The notes: generated from the letters alone by a model not told the origin. A DNA stretch of 64,000 nt from Pedobacter soli (GCF_900101435.1 NZ_FMZH01000001.1:620001-684000), one strand, 5' to 3'; positions 26,883 to 36,170 are shown, counted from the stretch's first letter. Numbers and translations are program-made.

Positions 26883-27373
26883 CTGAAAATGGATTTAACC
26901 TTAAAAACAACAGGATTTGAGGCGAGGTTAAAACCCAAAGGATTTGTTTCTTCCTTCTGGCTTGTAACAAGCTGATTCAAAACGCGAGGCTATTTTTTAC
27001 AGTAAAATTTGGTTAGGTGAGTCCGAAGATAAAAATTTCTGAAGAACCACAAGGAATGTAAAGTAAATACAGCTAAATATCGCAAAAATTAATCTTTGCA
27101 ATGCTTTAATCTTATCGCAGCTACATTCAAATTGTGAAGTAAAATGAGCAGTGATGGCGCAAGTGTAACCAGATATTATTTGTAAATTTAATACAGCAAT
27201 AATTATTCATTCCAGAATTTTCCGCCATCCGGCGAGCTTATGGTGCTATCGGGTACCATATCAACCAGCCAAATCATCCCGAAGCCATTGAAAAATTGGA
27301 GGCCAGATACCAATAAAAACGGGGCGTTACCGAAAAGCCATACGAGTAGGGATAAATGCTAAATTATTTGATT
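26883..27373. other. Intergenic region without a supported gene
   Basis: This 491-base stretch separates the divergent DUF5107 and DUF4242 genes and should hold both promoters. A short plus-strand open frame at about 27224-27316, whose product ends in AIEKLEARYQ, resembles the end of a protein but has no supported start. No RNA gene or repeat was recognised. Confidence 0.4.
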
Positions 27374-27646
27374 ATGCCCAGATATGTAATTGAACGGGAA
27401 ATTCCGGGAGCTGGAAAATTAACTGCTCAGGAACTGAAAACCATTTCGCAAGCATCGTGTGGGGTACTAAGCAAAATGGGACCACAGATTCAGTGGGTAA
27501 ACAGCTATGTAACCGACGATAAAATTTATTGTGTTTACAATGCACCAAATGAAGAAATGATACGCGAGCATGCACATTTAGGTGGTTTTCCGGCTAATTC
27601 GATAAAAAAAGTCTCTGCTGTTATAGATCCGATTACGGCTGAGTAG
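27374..27646 (+). CDS. DUF4242 (SCO4226-type, nickel-binding-like) small protein
   Basis: A 90-residue ferredoxin-like-fold protein. The start at 27374 gives the family N terminus MPRYVIEREIPGAGKL; a start at 27356 would add six residues not seen in the family. The segment VNSYVTDDKIYCVYNAPNEE and the EHAHLGGFPANSI motif carry the conserved Cys and His residues. Some relatives bind nickel; the biological role is unknown. It stands alone, followed by a good terminator (27662-27706). Confidence 0.85.
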   Translation: MPRYVIEREIPGAGKLTAQELKTISQASCGVLSKMGPQIQWVNSYVTDDKIYCVYNAPNEEMIREHAHLGGFPANSIKKVSAVIDPITAE

Positions 27647-27661
27647 CCTAACAAAATTGTG

Positions 27662-27706
27662 GCCCTGATCCGATAGCTATCGGATTTATTTCAGGGCTCT
27701 ATTTTT
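27662..27706 (+). terminator. Terminator hairpin after the DUF4242 gene
   Basis: Outer arms GCCCTGA (27662-27668) and TCAGGGC (27691-27697) enclose a perfect CCGATAGCTATCGG palindrome. The stem is followed by TCTATTTTT. It lies 15 bases after the stop codon. The inner palindrome is a recurrent Bacteroidota intergenic motif. Confidence 0.7.
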
Positions 27707-27723
27707 CAAACGCAAACAATAAA

Positions 27724-27752
27724 GAGATGCTTCGCTGTGCTCAGCATGACAG
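27724..27752 (-). repeat. Inverted copy of the CTGTCATGCTGAGCG-type repeat
   Basis: On the minus strand this reads CTGTCATGCTGAGCACAGCG and so on, differing from the 11366-11394 copy at two of 29 positions. Confidence 0.65.
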
Positions 27753-27840
27753 CGAGAGGGAGAGTACGCAATGACGGATCGCGGAAGGAAAAACAATAAG
27801 CCTTCGACAAGCTAATCAGCAGTTTAACTCCTAAGCATTT

Positions 27841-30165
27841 TTATTCATCGGCAACTGCCTGATGTGGCCTGATCTGAATCCGCACAAATTTTGAAGCCGG
27901 CATGTTCGATTCTTTCACCACATTATTGATCGAAACGAGCACATTGGCTTCGGGGAAATAGGTGACCACATTACGTTCGGGAATGGCATAGGGAACAACC
28001 AAAAAAAGCCTGGCTACGCGCTCAATGCCATCATCGAAATTAAAGAGATCAACTTTATCTTCGGCTTTAAATCCCTGCCTGTCCATATCCTGCTGATTCA
28101 TAAACACTACCCTGCGTTCGTTTTTAATGCCACGATAGCGATCCTCGAGCCCATAAATGGTGGTATTAAACTGATCATGTGTTCTGGTGGTGGCCATCAG
28201 GTATTCATTTTCTGACAGGAAGTTTAACGGAACAGGTGAAAGTGTAAAGGCAGCTTTATTTCCGGCTATTCCGGTCATAAACTTCCCGTCACGGGCAGCA
28301 TTGGGTAAATAAAAACCTCCCTTTTGCCTGATACGTTCGTTGTAATTTTCGAAACCTGGAATACATTTTTCAATCACACCCCGAATCTTATCGTAATCAT
28401 CGGCATAAGCTCTCCAATCGACCACCGATCTTTCGCCAAGCGTTTCTATAGCCATCCGGCATACAATATGCGTTTCGTTTAAGAGCTGATCGGATACCGG
28501 TTTTAATATTCCTTTTGAAGACTGTACAATCCCCATCGAGCTTTCTGTGCTGATGAACTGCGCCACACCATTAACCATATCGATATCGCTGCGCGAGAGT
28601 GTCGGCAAAATCAACGCTTCTTCGCCATGCACCAAATGACTCCGGTTCAGTTTAGTAGAAACATGCACCGAAAGCCTGAGTTTGCGCAAAGCCTCGGCGG
28701 TAAAAGTAGTATCGGGTGTAGCCGATAAAAAGTTACCGCCCATCGCAAACAACACTTTAACATCCTGCTTGTGCATGGCTTTAATGGCACTTACCACGTT
28801 ATACCCGTGTGCACGGGGTGGCTCGAAACCAAAAACATCCCTTATCTTATCCAGTTGCTGCTGCGTTGGTTTTTCGTTTATGAGCATGGTCCGGTTTCCC
28901 TGTACATTGCTGTGCCCTCTTACCGGGCATACGCCTGCTCCGGGCTTGCCAATACTGCCTTTAAGCAGCAGGAGGTTTACAATCTCCCGAATCATGTCCA
29001 CACCGTTCGGTTGCTGGGTAAGCCCCATGCCCCAGGCAAATATAATCTTCTTTTTATGGGCCAGGATTTCAACAGCGGCTTCAATTTCAGTAACGGTTAA
29101 TCCGGCCGCTGCTGCAAGTTCTTCCAGCTTATAATTTTCGAATTGAGCGAGGTAATCTTCAGCACCGCTCGTTCTCTGGCGGATAAACTCCTGGTCGAAA
29201 ACAAGCCCTGGTGTACGCCTTTCCTCGCGGGCCAGTAACAAGCCTATTGCTTTGAGCAAGGCCATATCTCCATTTATTTTTACCGGCAAATAAAGGTCTG
29301 AATAATGTTCGCCGATGCCCAATATGCCGTTTAATGCCTGCGGGTTGCGGAACCCCATCAGCCCGGCCTCAGGCAGCGGATTAATGGCAATAATTTTTGC
29401 ACCGTTATCCTTACCTTTCTGTAAAGCAGTCATCATACGGGGGGCATTGGTACCGGGATTATGGCCAATTACCACAATCACCTCTGCCTGATAAAAATCA
29501 TCGAGTTTCACCGTTCCCTTTCCTATGCCAATGGTTGGCAGTAGTGCGGTACCCGAAGTTTCGTGGCACATGTTGGAGCAATCGGGCATGTTGTTGGTGC
29601 CAAATTCTTTTGCAAAAAGCTGGTAAAGGAATGAAGTTTCATTACTGGTTCGACCGGAAGTATAAAAAATAGCTTCGTTTGGAGAACCGAGTGCGTTTAA
29701 ATGCCCGGCAATTTTTTTAAAAGCAGCATCCCAGCTAATCGGTTGGTAATGTGTGCCGCCTTTAGGTAAAAACATGGGTGAGGTAAGCCTCCCCTTTTTA
29801 CCAATTTCAAAATCAGTTAGCTGTGCTAAATCTACAACCGAATTTTCGGCAAAAAATGCTTCGGTAATCCGCTTTGAAGTCGCCTCTTCGGCCAGTGCTT
29901 TCACCCCGTTTTCACAATACTCGCCAATCGGCGAACGCTCATCGTCTGGATCGGGCCAGGCACAACTGGGACAGTCGAAACCTCCGTTCTGGTTCATGCT
30001 AAACAAGGCCCGCATACCACGGAATGGAATCTTCTCCTCTATCAGATCGCTGAAAGCTGCAGCTACAGCAGGAATTCCCGCAGCCCAGGTTTTAGCCGGC
30101 GTATATTTCAGATCCAGTAATTTCTCCGGATTTTCGGGATTAGGCACTACTTTTAACTTTTTCAT
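27841..30165 (-). CDS. FdhF/YdeP-family molybdopterin oxidoreductase
   Basis: A 774-residue cytoplasmic molybdoenzyme. The N terminus carries the CPSCAWPDP motif (about residue 66) in place of the four-Cys iron-sulfur site of true formate dehydrogenases. The family segments TSGRTSNETSFLYQLFAKE (about 182) and GKPGAGVCPVRGHSNVQG (about 404) are present, and a molydopterin-dinucleotide domain makes up the C-terminal 130 residues. YdeP-type enzymes are implicated in acid resistance in E. coli; the substrate is not established. It overlaps the preceding small gene by 4 bases (ATGA) and lies in an operon with fdhD. Confidence 0.93.
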   Translation of the reverse strand: MKKLKVVPNPENPEKLLDLKYTPAKTWAAGIPAVAAAFSDLIEEKIPFRGMRALFSMNQNGGFDCPSCAWPDPDDERSPIGEYCENGVKALAEEATSKRITEAFFAENSVVDLAQLTDFEIGKKGRLTSPMFLPKGGTHYQPISWDAAFKKIAGHLNALGSPNEAIFYTSGRTSNETSFLYQLFAKEFGTNNMPDCSNMCHETSGTALLPTIGIGKGTVKLDDFYQAEVIVVIGHNPGTNAPRMMTALQKGKDNGAKIIAINPLPEAGLMGFRNPQALNGILGIGEHYSDLYLPVKINGDMALLKAIGLLLAREERRTPGLVFDQEFIRQRTSGAEDYLAQFENYKLEELAAAAGLTVTEIEAAVEILAHKKKIIFAWGMGLTQQPNGVDMIREIVNLLLLKGSIGKPGAGVCPVRGHSNVQGNRTMLINEKPTQQQLDKIRDVFGFEPPRAHGYNVVSAIKAMHKQDVKVLFAMGGNFLSATPDTTFTAEALRKLRLSVHVSTKLNRSHLVHGEEALILPTLSRSDIDMVNGVAQFISTESSMGIVQSSKGILKPVSDQLLNETHIVCRMAIETLGERSVVDWRAYADDYDKIRGVIEKCIPGFENYNERIRQKGGFYLPNAARDGKFMTGIAGNKAAFTLSPVPLNFLSENEYLMATTRTHDQFNTTIYGLEDRYRGIKNERRVVFMNQQDMDRQGFKAEDKVDLFNFDDGIERVARLFLVVPYAIPERNVVTYFPEANVLVSINNVVKESNMPASKFVRIQIRPHQAVADE

Positions 30166-30518
30166 TTTGGCTGATTCAAAAGTGGATTGGGATAATGGTC
30201 GCGCTGGTCTTCTTCTACATTATCTAAACAGTTAAAATCTTTCTCCAGTAAAATACTCAATGCACCTGATGTTCCTTTATAACCAACTTTATCTGTCGAT
30301 TGCCATTCGCTTAGCCAGGCTTCTGGAAACCTGAGGTTAATTTCATCGCCAATAAAGGTAGCCGAAAGGGCGTCACCGCCAGTACAAGTGATGCTATAAA
30401 TAAGCTTGCGGTTACCAAAATCTACGGTTTCAGACAAAGTGCTGTTTGCAGAAAGGCCTTCTACTTCCGGACGCGTTAATCTGTATCTGATAAAATTGCC
30501 TTTAATTCTTATTTTCAT
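30162..30518 (-). CDS. Conserved small protein between fdhD and ydeP-type genes
   Basis: A 118-residue protein starting MKIRIKGNFIRYRLTR; this start at 30518 fits better than the upstream one at 30572, which would give a long overlap with fdhD. It has a predicted beta-rich N-terminal half (LSETVDFGNRKLIYSITC) and an acidic C terminus (CLDNVEEDQRDHYPNPL). It resembles the Bacteroidota DUF7009-type proteins, recalled from memory. It overlaps fdhD by 17 bases and the molybdoenzyme by 4. This strict coupling suggests a chaperone or maturation role for the enzyme; not shown by sequence. Confidence 0.75.
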   Translation of the reverse strand: MKIRIKGNFIRYRLTRPEVEGLSANSTLSETVDFGNRKLIYSITCTGGDALSATFIGDEINLRFPEAWLSEWQSTDKVGYKGTSGALSILLEKDFNCLDNVEEDQRDHYPNPLLNQPK

Positions 30519-31401
30519 GTCTGTATGATTTAATGCGCTCAGCGCCGGTATAAATATTAAAACTCCTGCCACGCAGGAAACCTACCAGGGTAATATTGCA
30601 TTCGCTGGCAAGTTCAACAGCCAGGCTGGAAGGTGCACCAATCGCTGCAATGGTAGCAATCCCTGCCATGGCCGCCTTTTGTACCAATTCAAAGCTTGCC
30701 CTGCCACTAAGCAACAAAACATGATCCCGAAGGGGCAACAAACCTGCGGTAAAGGCTTTTCCAATCAGTTTATCGAGCGCATTGTGACGGCCTACATCTT
30801 CTTTTAAATCAAGTAGGGCTCCATGGGTATTGAAAAGTCCGCAGGCATGCAATCCGCCGGTTGCCGAAAACAAATCCTGCTGACTTTGCATAATAGCGGG
30901 CAATTGCAAAAGGACATCACTATCGATACAACCCTGATCAGTGGTTGCCAGCTGAAAGGGCTGTCTGGTACGGATGGACGCTATTGACGACTTTCCGCAG
31001 ACGCCACAGCTCGAAGTGGTATAAAAATTACGCTCACTGCCCGATAAATCAGGAATCTGGCCTGATGTAAGCGCCAGTGTGATGATATTCTCGCGCCCTT
31101 CGCTACATACAAATGTTTCTGTTTTTTGCAATGTTGTATCGTGGCCTATAATTCCCTCTGTAAACAGGAAACCTTTAGCCAGTTCCTCATCATTGCCGGG
31201 GGTACGCATGGTTACCGAAATGCTGCTTATCACCTGCTCGCCTTTTTTGTTACCTGAAAGCCTGATTTCCAATGGTTCTTCGATAGCCAGCATGTCATGA
31301 TGCTCGTAACTAATGCCATCACTCATTTTTTTTATGGCTACATTTCCGGCATTGAAACTTTGAGGTGCAGTTTGAAGAGAAACATCAGAAAGTGCTTTCA
31401 T
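30502..31401 (-). CDS. fdhD: Formate dehydrogenase accessory sulfurtransferase FdhD
   Basis: A 299-residue FdhD protein. Its two-cysteine loop is visible as SSCGVCGKSSI (about 130-140), the site that carries sulfur from a cysteine desulfurase to the molybdenum cofactor. The family segments GNDEELAKGFLFTEGI (about 68), GGLHACGLF (about 185) and DVGRHNALDKLIG (about 204) are all present. It is the first gene of the operon and should activate the YdeP-type enzyme encoded two genes later. Confidence 0.95.
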   Translation of the reverse strand: MKALSDVSLQTAPQSFNAGNVAIKKMSDGISYEHHDMLAIEEPLEIRLSGNKKGEQVISSISVTMRTPGNDEELAKGFLFTEGIIGHDTTLQKTETFVCSEGRENIITLALTSGQIPDLSGSERNFYTTSSCGVCGKSSIASIRTRQPFQLATTDQGCIDSDVLLQLPAIMQSQQDLFSATGGLHACGLFNTHGALLDLKEDVGRHNALDKLIGKAFTAGLLPLRDHVLLLSGRASFELVQKAAMAGIATIAAIGAPSSLAVELASECNITLVGFLRGRSFNIYTGAERIKSYRHENKN

Positions 31402-31818
31402 GTTAGCTTAATTTGGAGTAGAAACTGGCTTTCGCGTGGGCAGCTATTTTTATTTTGCCAACGCTTGTACTAAGTTAGAAATTCTGTTTCAATTTTTGAT
31501 TAATGCCATCTGTTTTAACGTAGCATATGGAAAGCCTTTGGCTATCGGTTATGCAAACCATTAAATTGGAAGCAGGTATTGGGCTAAAGTCATGGCTTAG
31601 CACTAATGCACCGATGAACCAGACAAACAAATTACTTACAATTGAGTATAAAAAATTTGTAGTTTATTATTTAGTTTTGAGATAACCAAACGCTTACCGA
31701 TTTATTTATTTTAGGTTCCCATAAACTAAATTAGCTCCAAATGTCCCCATTCAGTTCCCAACCCTTATTACCTGTTGGCAGTGCCAGCCGGCTTCGCCAT
31801 TTTGCAAGTCCTGCACAT

Positions 31819-31838
31819 CACAATATGGCCATATTGTG
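31819..31838. promoter_or_regulatory. 20-bp perfect palindrome upstream of the flavin oxidase genes
   Basis: The half-site CACAATATGG is followed at once by its exact reverse complement. It lies 141 bases upstream of the 31980 start codon in a 578-base gene-free region (31402-31979) between divergent operons. Perfect symmetry with no spacer and no T-run fits a dimeric regulator site better than a terminator. The rest of the region shows nothing further I can name. Confidence 0.45.
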
Positions 31839-31979
31839 CTTAAAAGAAGCATAAATTATTTTTTAAAAGCTTTATAGCAGTCAGCTCAATTCATGTAATA
31901 TAAAACCGGATTGATGCGCAGACTATATATTTCAAGCCAACGCTACATACATTCCAATAAAGAATAATACATACAACTT

Positions 31980-33167
31980 ATGATTACAGAAAATTACGAC
32001 GTAATTGTCATCGGTGGTGGCGCTATAGGCCTGGCCACAGCCTACCATCTGGGTAAACGAAAGGCTAAAACCCTGGTACTGGAACAGTTTACTTTTGTTA
32101 ACCAGCTTGGAAGTTCGGCAGGTGTATCGCGCCAGTTCCGCATTCCCTATCCAGATGAGTACATGGTACAAATGGCTTTAGATGCACAACCTTATTGGGA
32201 TGAACTCGAAAGCGCAAGTGATACATCATTGCTGGATAAAGTAGGTACCTTGTGGTTTGGCGATCCGGCGGTACACTCAACAGAAGGCAACATTGCAGAA
32301 GCTGAAGCAGCCCTGAAAGCCTTAAATGTTCCGTACACCACTTTAACAGCCAAAGAAATTGAAGAAAAATACCACTTCAAAAACTTACCAGAAACCTACA
32401 CCGGGCTTTTTCAACCCGATGGTGCCAGCATTAATTTTAAGGCTACCATTGAAGCACTGTTAGGTTTATGCCAAAAGGAAGAAACTGTTGAGCTGAAAGA
32501 GAACTCTCCGGTACTCAAAATCAACCAAATTGGTAAACTTTTCGAAATTGAGACCCCGAACGGCATTTACATTACCGAAAAGCTATCGATTATTCCCGGC
32601 CCTTACATTAACAGCGTAATTAACCTGCTCGATTTTAAGATCGATGCTACGTATTGGAACATGTCTTCAGCTTATTTTAAGAAAACCGACCCTGCGATAC
32701 AATATCCTACCTGGTTTGTTTTCCAGAATGCCATTGGCCAAAACGGCAACCAGTTTTATGGTTTCCCTTCAGTAGACTGGGATCATCCGGAATATATCCG
32801 CGTAGCACCCGATTTTGTAATTACACCTTTAGATGAGCCCAACGAACGGACTTTAATTCCAAACCAGCAAGAACTGGGCTATACGGCAGAATGGGTAAAA
32901 GACCACATGACCGGCTTAAGTACAGAACCAGAATATACTTCGACCTGCTTAATTGCACTGAGTACCATTCCAAACAAAGAACTGTTAATTGATTTTGCAC
33001 CAAGCTATGTACCCAATCATAAAAACATTGTGTTGTATGCTACTGGCTGGGCTGCCAAGTTTACTCCATTCTTAGGCAAAATCATGTCTGATCTGGCATT
33101 GGATGGACATACTGATTTCGACATTAGCCCATTCCAGTTAGGACAAAAATTCTTCAAAGCAATTTAA
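31980..33167 (+). CDS. FAD-dependent amine oxidase, sarcosine/N-methyltryptophan oxidase type
   Basis: A 395-residue DAO-family flavoenzyme. The FAD-binding dinucleotide motif GGGAIGLATAYHLGKR is at about residues 11-26, then SSAGVSRQFR (about 45-54), the position where MSOX/SolA-type enzymes bind FAD. The C-terminal part contains TCLIALSTIPNKELLIDFAP in place of the C-x-Y-T-x-T/P-D pattern, and the covalent-FAD cysteine may be in NIVLYATGWAAKFTP, where the usual Cys-Gly is not seen, so covalent attachment is doubtful. It should oxidise a secondary or primary amine with oxygen. It is 12 bases upstream of another flavin oxidase. Confidence 0.85.
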   Translation: MITENYDVIVIGGGAIGLATAYHLGKRKAKTLVLEQFTFVNQLGSSAGVSRQFRIPYPDEYMVQMALDAQPYWDELESASDTSLLDKVGTLWFGDPAVHSTEGNIAEAEAALKALNVPYTTLTAKEIEEKYHFKNLPETYTGLFQPDGASINFKATIEALLGLCQKEETVELKENSPVLKINQIGKLFEIETPNGIYITEKLSIIPGPYINSVINLLDFKIDATYWNMSSAYFKKTDPAIQYPTWFVFQNAIGQNGNQFYGFPSVDWDHPEYIRVAPDFVITPLDEPNERTLIPNQQELGYTAEWVKDHMTGLSTEPEYTSTCLIALSTIPNKELLIDFAPSYVPNHKNIVLYATGWAAKFTPFLGKIMSDLALDGHTDFDISPFQLGQKFFKAI

Positions 33168-33179
33168 AACCAACTTACT

Positions 33180-34943
33180 ATGAACAAAAACACACCTTTA
33201 AACACGGGTATGCATCCCGATTTAAAAACTGAAGTCGCCATTATTGGTGCAGGAACTTCGGGATTATACACTGCTTACCGCCTGGTAACGGATCAAAAAT
33301 ACACGGCCAGCCAGGTACAGATTTTCGACATGAACGATAAACTGGGCGGTCGCCTCGAATCGGTAATTATGCCAGGGATGAATTTCTGGGGCGAACTGGG
33401 CGGCATGCGTTACCTTACTTCGCAACAAATTGTAACCACTTTGATCGAAGGCTATCCGCTTAGCGAAAAAGATCCGGCCAAACGTACGCCCGTGCTTAAA
33501 GATAAAATGACCCCTATCCCTTTTCCAATGGGCGATCCGTCTAAATTACTGATGTACCTTCGTAAAGAACGTTTTAAGCAAGATGCCTGGAATGTGGCGC
33601 AAACAGGTCATGAAAAGCTCTTAACCCGGTACTACCTCAATGATGATGACCTGGGGTTTAGCTCAGATCAATTGTTTAATAAAATCATTTACGATGTGCT
33701 GATGGCCGATCCATGGGTAGCCAAAACTTATGGAGATAAGATTATTAGTGGCGCCAGCATTTACGATTATTCGTTTGAGTTAACAAGTCGCGACTGGGAT
33801 GATATTAAACCGAAACTGGTATATAATTTCCCCAATTCGCCTTACGATAAACGACTGGTGAACGACCTGGGTTTCTGGAACCTGATTAAAGACCAGGTTT
33901 CGCAAGAGGGTTACGAGTTTTTAGCCAATGCAGGGGGATATTATTCAAACACCATCAACTGGAATTCGGCTGAAGCTTTTCCATACATGGTGGGAGATTT
34001 CTCGGCCGGCACCATTTACAAAACCATTGAAGAGGGTTACGATAGTATTGCCTATGCCGTAGCCAATGCCTATACCGATCATGCAGGGGCTTGTATCTGG
34101 GCTAAAAATAAGCTGCTTACCTTTACCAAAACGCATCCCTTCATCCACACGCATAAATACGAACTCACTTTCTTAAACATCGAAACCAATACGAAATGGA
34201 AAGTATACGCCAATACCCTGGTACTGGCCATGCCACGGAAATCGCTCGAGCTTTTAGATCAGGACAATTTCTTTTTCGATATTAACGAAAATGCAGTGCT
34301 GAACAACAATATCCGCTCGGTAATTATGGAACCTGCCTTTAAAATTTTAATGGGCTTTACCTACCCCTGGTGGAAAGAGCTGGGCATTGATTCGGGTCAC
34401 TCAATTACCGATTTGCCGATGCGCCAATGTTACTACTTTGGTACCGATCCGCAAACCAATAACTCGATGTTACTGGGCAGCTATGGCGACATGGAAACCG
34501 AAACCTTCTGGAAAGCACTTACGGATGACAAATTGCTTTTCGAAGTAAAACCAGCTAAATCAGCTTCATTGAAAGAATTGCACGAACTGGACAGCGTACA
34601 GGCTACCAAGCTGATGGTTGATGAGTTGATGACTCAGTTGCGCGAACTACATGGTGCACAGGTAAATATTCCCGAACCTTATGTAACTTATTTCAGGGAT
34701 TGGACCGACGAGCCTTTTGGTGCGGGCTACCATGCCTGGAAAGCTGGCTACTCGGTTGAAAAGGTAATGCCTTACATGCGCAAGCCAGTAGCTGATGAGC
34801 AGATCCACATTATTGGCGAAGCTTATTCTGATCAGCAGGGCTGGGTTGAAGGCGCTTTTTGTGTAGCTGAATTAATGCTCAAGGATTATTTCGGACTTAA
34901 ACGCCCGGTTTGGTTAGATAAGGATTATTATTTGGGTTGGTAA
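33180..34943 (+). CDS. Flavin monoamine oxidase / L-amino-acid oxidase family protein
   Basis: A 587-residue flavoenzyme. The FAD motif AIIGAGTSGLYTAYRL is at about 19-35, the GG-doublet segment KLGGRLES at about 58 and GELGGMRYL at about 71. The C-terminal FAD segment GEAYSDQQGWVEGA (about 543-556) is typical of bacterial LAAO-type enzymes. No signal peptide is seen, so it is cytoplasmic. It is the second gene of a two-gene operon with the sarcosine-oxidase-like gene. Substrate unknown, probably an aromatic or other L-amino acid or an amine. Confidence 0.87.
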   Translation: MNKNTPLNTGMHPDLKTEVAIIGAGTSGLYTAYRLVTDQKYTASQVQIFDMNDKLGGRLESVIMPGMNFWGELGGMRYLTSQQIVTTLIEGYPLSEKDPAKRTPVLKDKMTPIPFPMGDPSKLLMYLRKERFKQDAWNVAQTGHEKLLTRYYLNDDDLGFSSDQLFNKIIYDVLMADPWVAKTYGDKIISGASIYDYSFELTSRDWDDIKPKLVYNFPNSPYDKRLVNDLGFWNLIKDQVSQEGYEFLANAGGYYSNTINWNSAEAFPYMVGDFSAGTIYKTIEEGYDSIAYAVANAYTDHAGACIWAKNKLLTFTKTHPFIHTHKYELTFLNIETNTKWKVYANTLVLAMPRKSLELLDQDNFFFDINENAVLNNNIRSVIMEPAFKILMGFTYPWWKELGIDSGHSITDLPMRQCYYFGTDPQTNNSMLLGSYGDMETETFWKALTDDKLLFEVKPAKSASLKELHELDSVQATKLMVDELMTQLRELHGAQVNIPEPYVTYFRDWTDEPFGAGYHAWKAGYSVEKVMPYMRKPVADEQIHIIGEAYSDQQGWVEGAFCVAELMLKDYFGLKRPVWLDKDYYLGW

Positions 34944-34968
34944 GGGCTTGGATTAATATTCGAGTATC

Positions 34969-35062
34969 AAGAATCAAGTACCAATGACCAAACACCAATA
35001 ATCAAGTACCAATTAACAAGCATCAATAATCAAGTACCAAGAATCAAGTACCAAGAATCAAA
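34969..35062 (+). repeat. Degenerate short tandem repeat (AATCAAGTACCA unit)
   Basis: About eight imperfect copies of a roughly 11-12-base unit with the core ATCAAGTACCAA or ACCAATAATCAAG. They directly follow the amino-acid oxidase gene. Confidence 0.65.
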
Positions 35063-35075
35063 ACACAATGATCAG

Positions 35076-35108
35076 GATGGCGTTCAGCGTTTTACGTTGA
35101 GCGCCATC
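35076..35108 (+). terminator. Probable terminator hairpin after the oxidase operon
   Basis: GATGGCGTTCA (35076-35086) pairs with TGAGCGCCATC (35098-35108) with one mismatch and an 11-base loop. A short T-rich stretch follows at a small distance, so termination is likely but not ideal. Confidence 0.5.
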
Positions 35109-35212
35109 TCATTTAGTTCTGTTTTTACTGAATTTGTTGCAACAATGTTAGCGTCAATAAACCTATGACAAATTAACCATAAAAATCATATCTTAACCCA
35201 AAATCTGACACC

Positions 35213-35716
35213 ATGATCTCCGTAACCCGCATTGCCAGTTTCAACAATTTTTTAAGGGATAAAGGCTTAACGCTAATTTGTGCCGAAAGTATTACCGCAG
35301 GCTTATTATCAAGCACTATTGCTTCGGTTTCGGGTGCTTCAGCAATATTAAAGGGAAGCATTGTAACTTACGATGCCACAGTTAAAACAAAAGTGCTTGG
35401 TGTTGATGCGCAAATCATTGCAGCTTATACCGCCGAATCTAAAGAGACTACCTTTGCCATGTGTGCTGGCTTACGTTCGCTCTATCCTGATGCTTCTATT
35501 GCTGTAGCGGTAACTGGTGTAGCCTCTCTGCCCACAACAGATTATGTTATTGATAAGGAGGTTGGACAAATTTATGTTTCTATCTGGTATCAGACATTTC
35601 ATCATTTCGAAACAGTTATTAAACCTGATAAAACCGACGATCAGCGAAATGAAATTCGCGAAAAAACTGTAGCATTCATTTTAGATAAAATTGAAGCGGT
35701 GGTGAGGGATGCTTAA
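35213..35716 (+). CDS. CinA-family nicotinamide-nucleotide amidohydrolase domain protein
   Basis: A 167-residue stand-alone CinA C-terminal domain (PncC-like). The conserved segments LTLICAESITAGLLSSTIAS (about 19-38), LKGSIVTYDATVKTKVLGV (about 46-64) and AVAVTGVAS (about 103) are present. In many relatives the last reads TGIAGP. PncC deamidates nicotinamide mononucleotide in NAD recycling. The N-terminal COG1058 domain of full-length CinA is absent. It is a single gene. Confidence 0.86.
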   Translation: MISVTRIASFNNFLRDKGLTLICAESITAGLLSSTIASVSGASAILKGSIVTYDATVKTKVLGVDAQIIAAYTAESKETTFAMCAGLRSLYPDASIAVAVTGVASLPTTDYVIDKEVGQIYVSIWYQTFHHFETVIKPDKTDDQRNEIREKTVAFILDKIEAVVRDA

Positions 35717-35751
35717 GTTGTTTAACCACTAAGGCACTAAATCTTTCGTAT

Positions 35752-36170
35752 TATTCCGTGCATCCGTGGCTATTTAACCGCAAAGCACGCAAAGATAAAT
35801 CGCAGAGGCCACAAAGCAGAATTAACCACCAAGGCACTAAAATTCTCCGTGTTATTCCGTGTATCCGTGGCTGTTTAACCGCAAAGCACGCAAAGATAAA
35901 TCGCAGAGGACGCAAAGCAGAATTAACCACCAAGGCACTAAAATTCTCCGTGTTATTCCGTGCATCCGTGGCTGTTTAACCGCAAAGCACGAAGATAAAT
36001 CGCAGAGGACGCAAAGTAGATGCAGGCTGTTTCCCGCAGATTACACTGATAACCGCAGAATAGGTTTTATGCATATTATCTTCAGACCTCTGACTCCGGA
36101 CCTCCGACTTATTTTACCACAGAGAAAGTAGAGAAAAAACACAGAGGACACAAAGCAGAATTAACCACCA
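35752..36170 (+). repeat. Dispersed long repeat, locus 1 (two 101-bp units plus tail)
   Basis: Units begin TATTCCGTGCATCCGTGGC at 35752, 35853 and 35954 (101-base spacing). They continue with ACCGCAAAGCACGCAAAG and GCAGAATTAACCACCAAGGC. The third unit passes into a ~150-base tail (36019-36170) almost identical to one in locus 2 at 39400-39545. Several open frames run through these units only because the repeat has few stops. It explains the gene-free stretch 35717-36264. Confidence 0.88.

Noticed and set aside
27224..27316. Plus-strand fragment ending AIEKLEARYQ before the DUF4242 gene
   Set aside because: Looks protein-like at the end, but it is too short, without start or family match, to call a pseudogene.
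35758..36131. Open frames (PWLFNRKARKDKSQ-type products) in repeat loci
   Set aside because: Identical frames appear wherever the dispersed repeat occurs; they track the repeat and not a gene.
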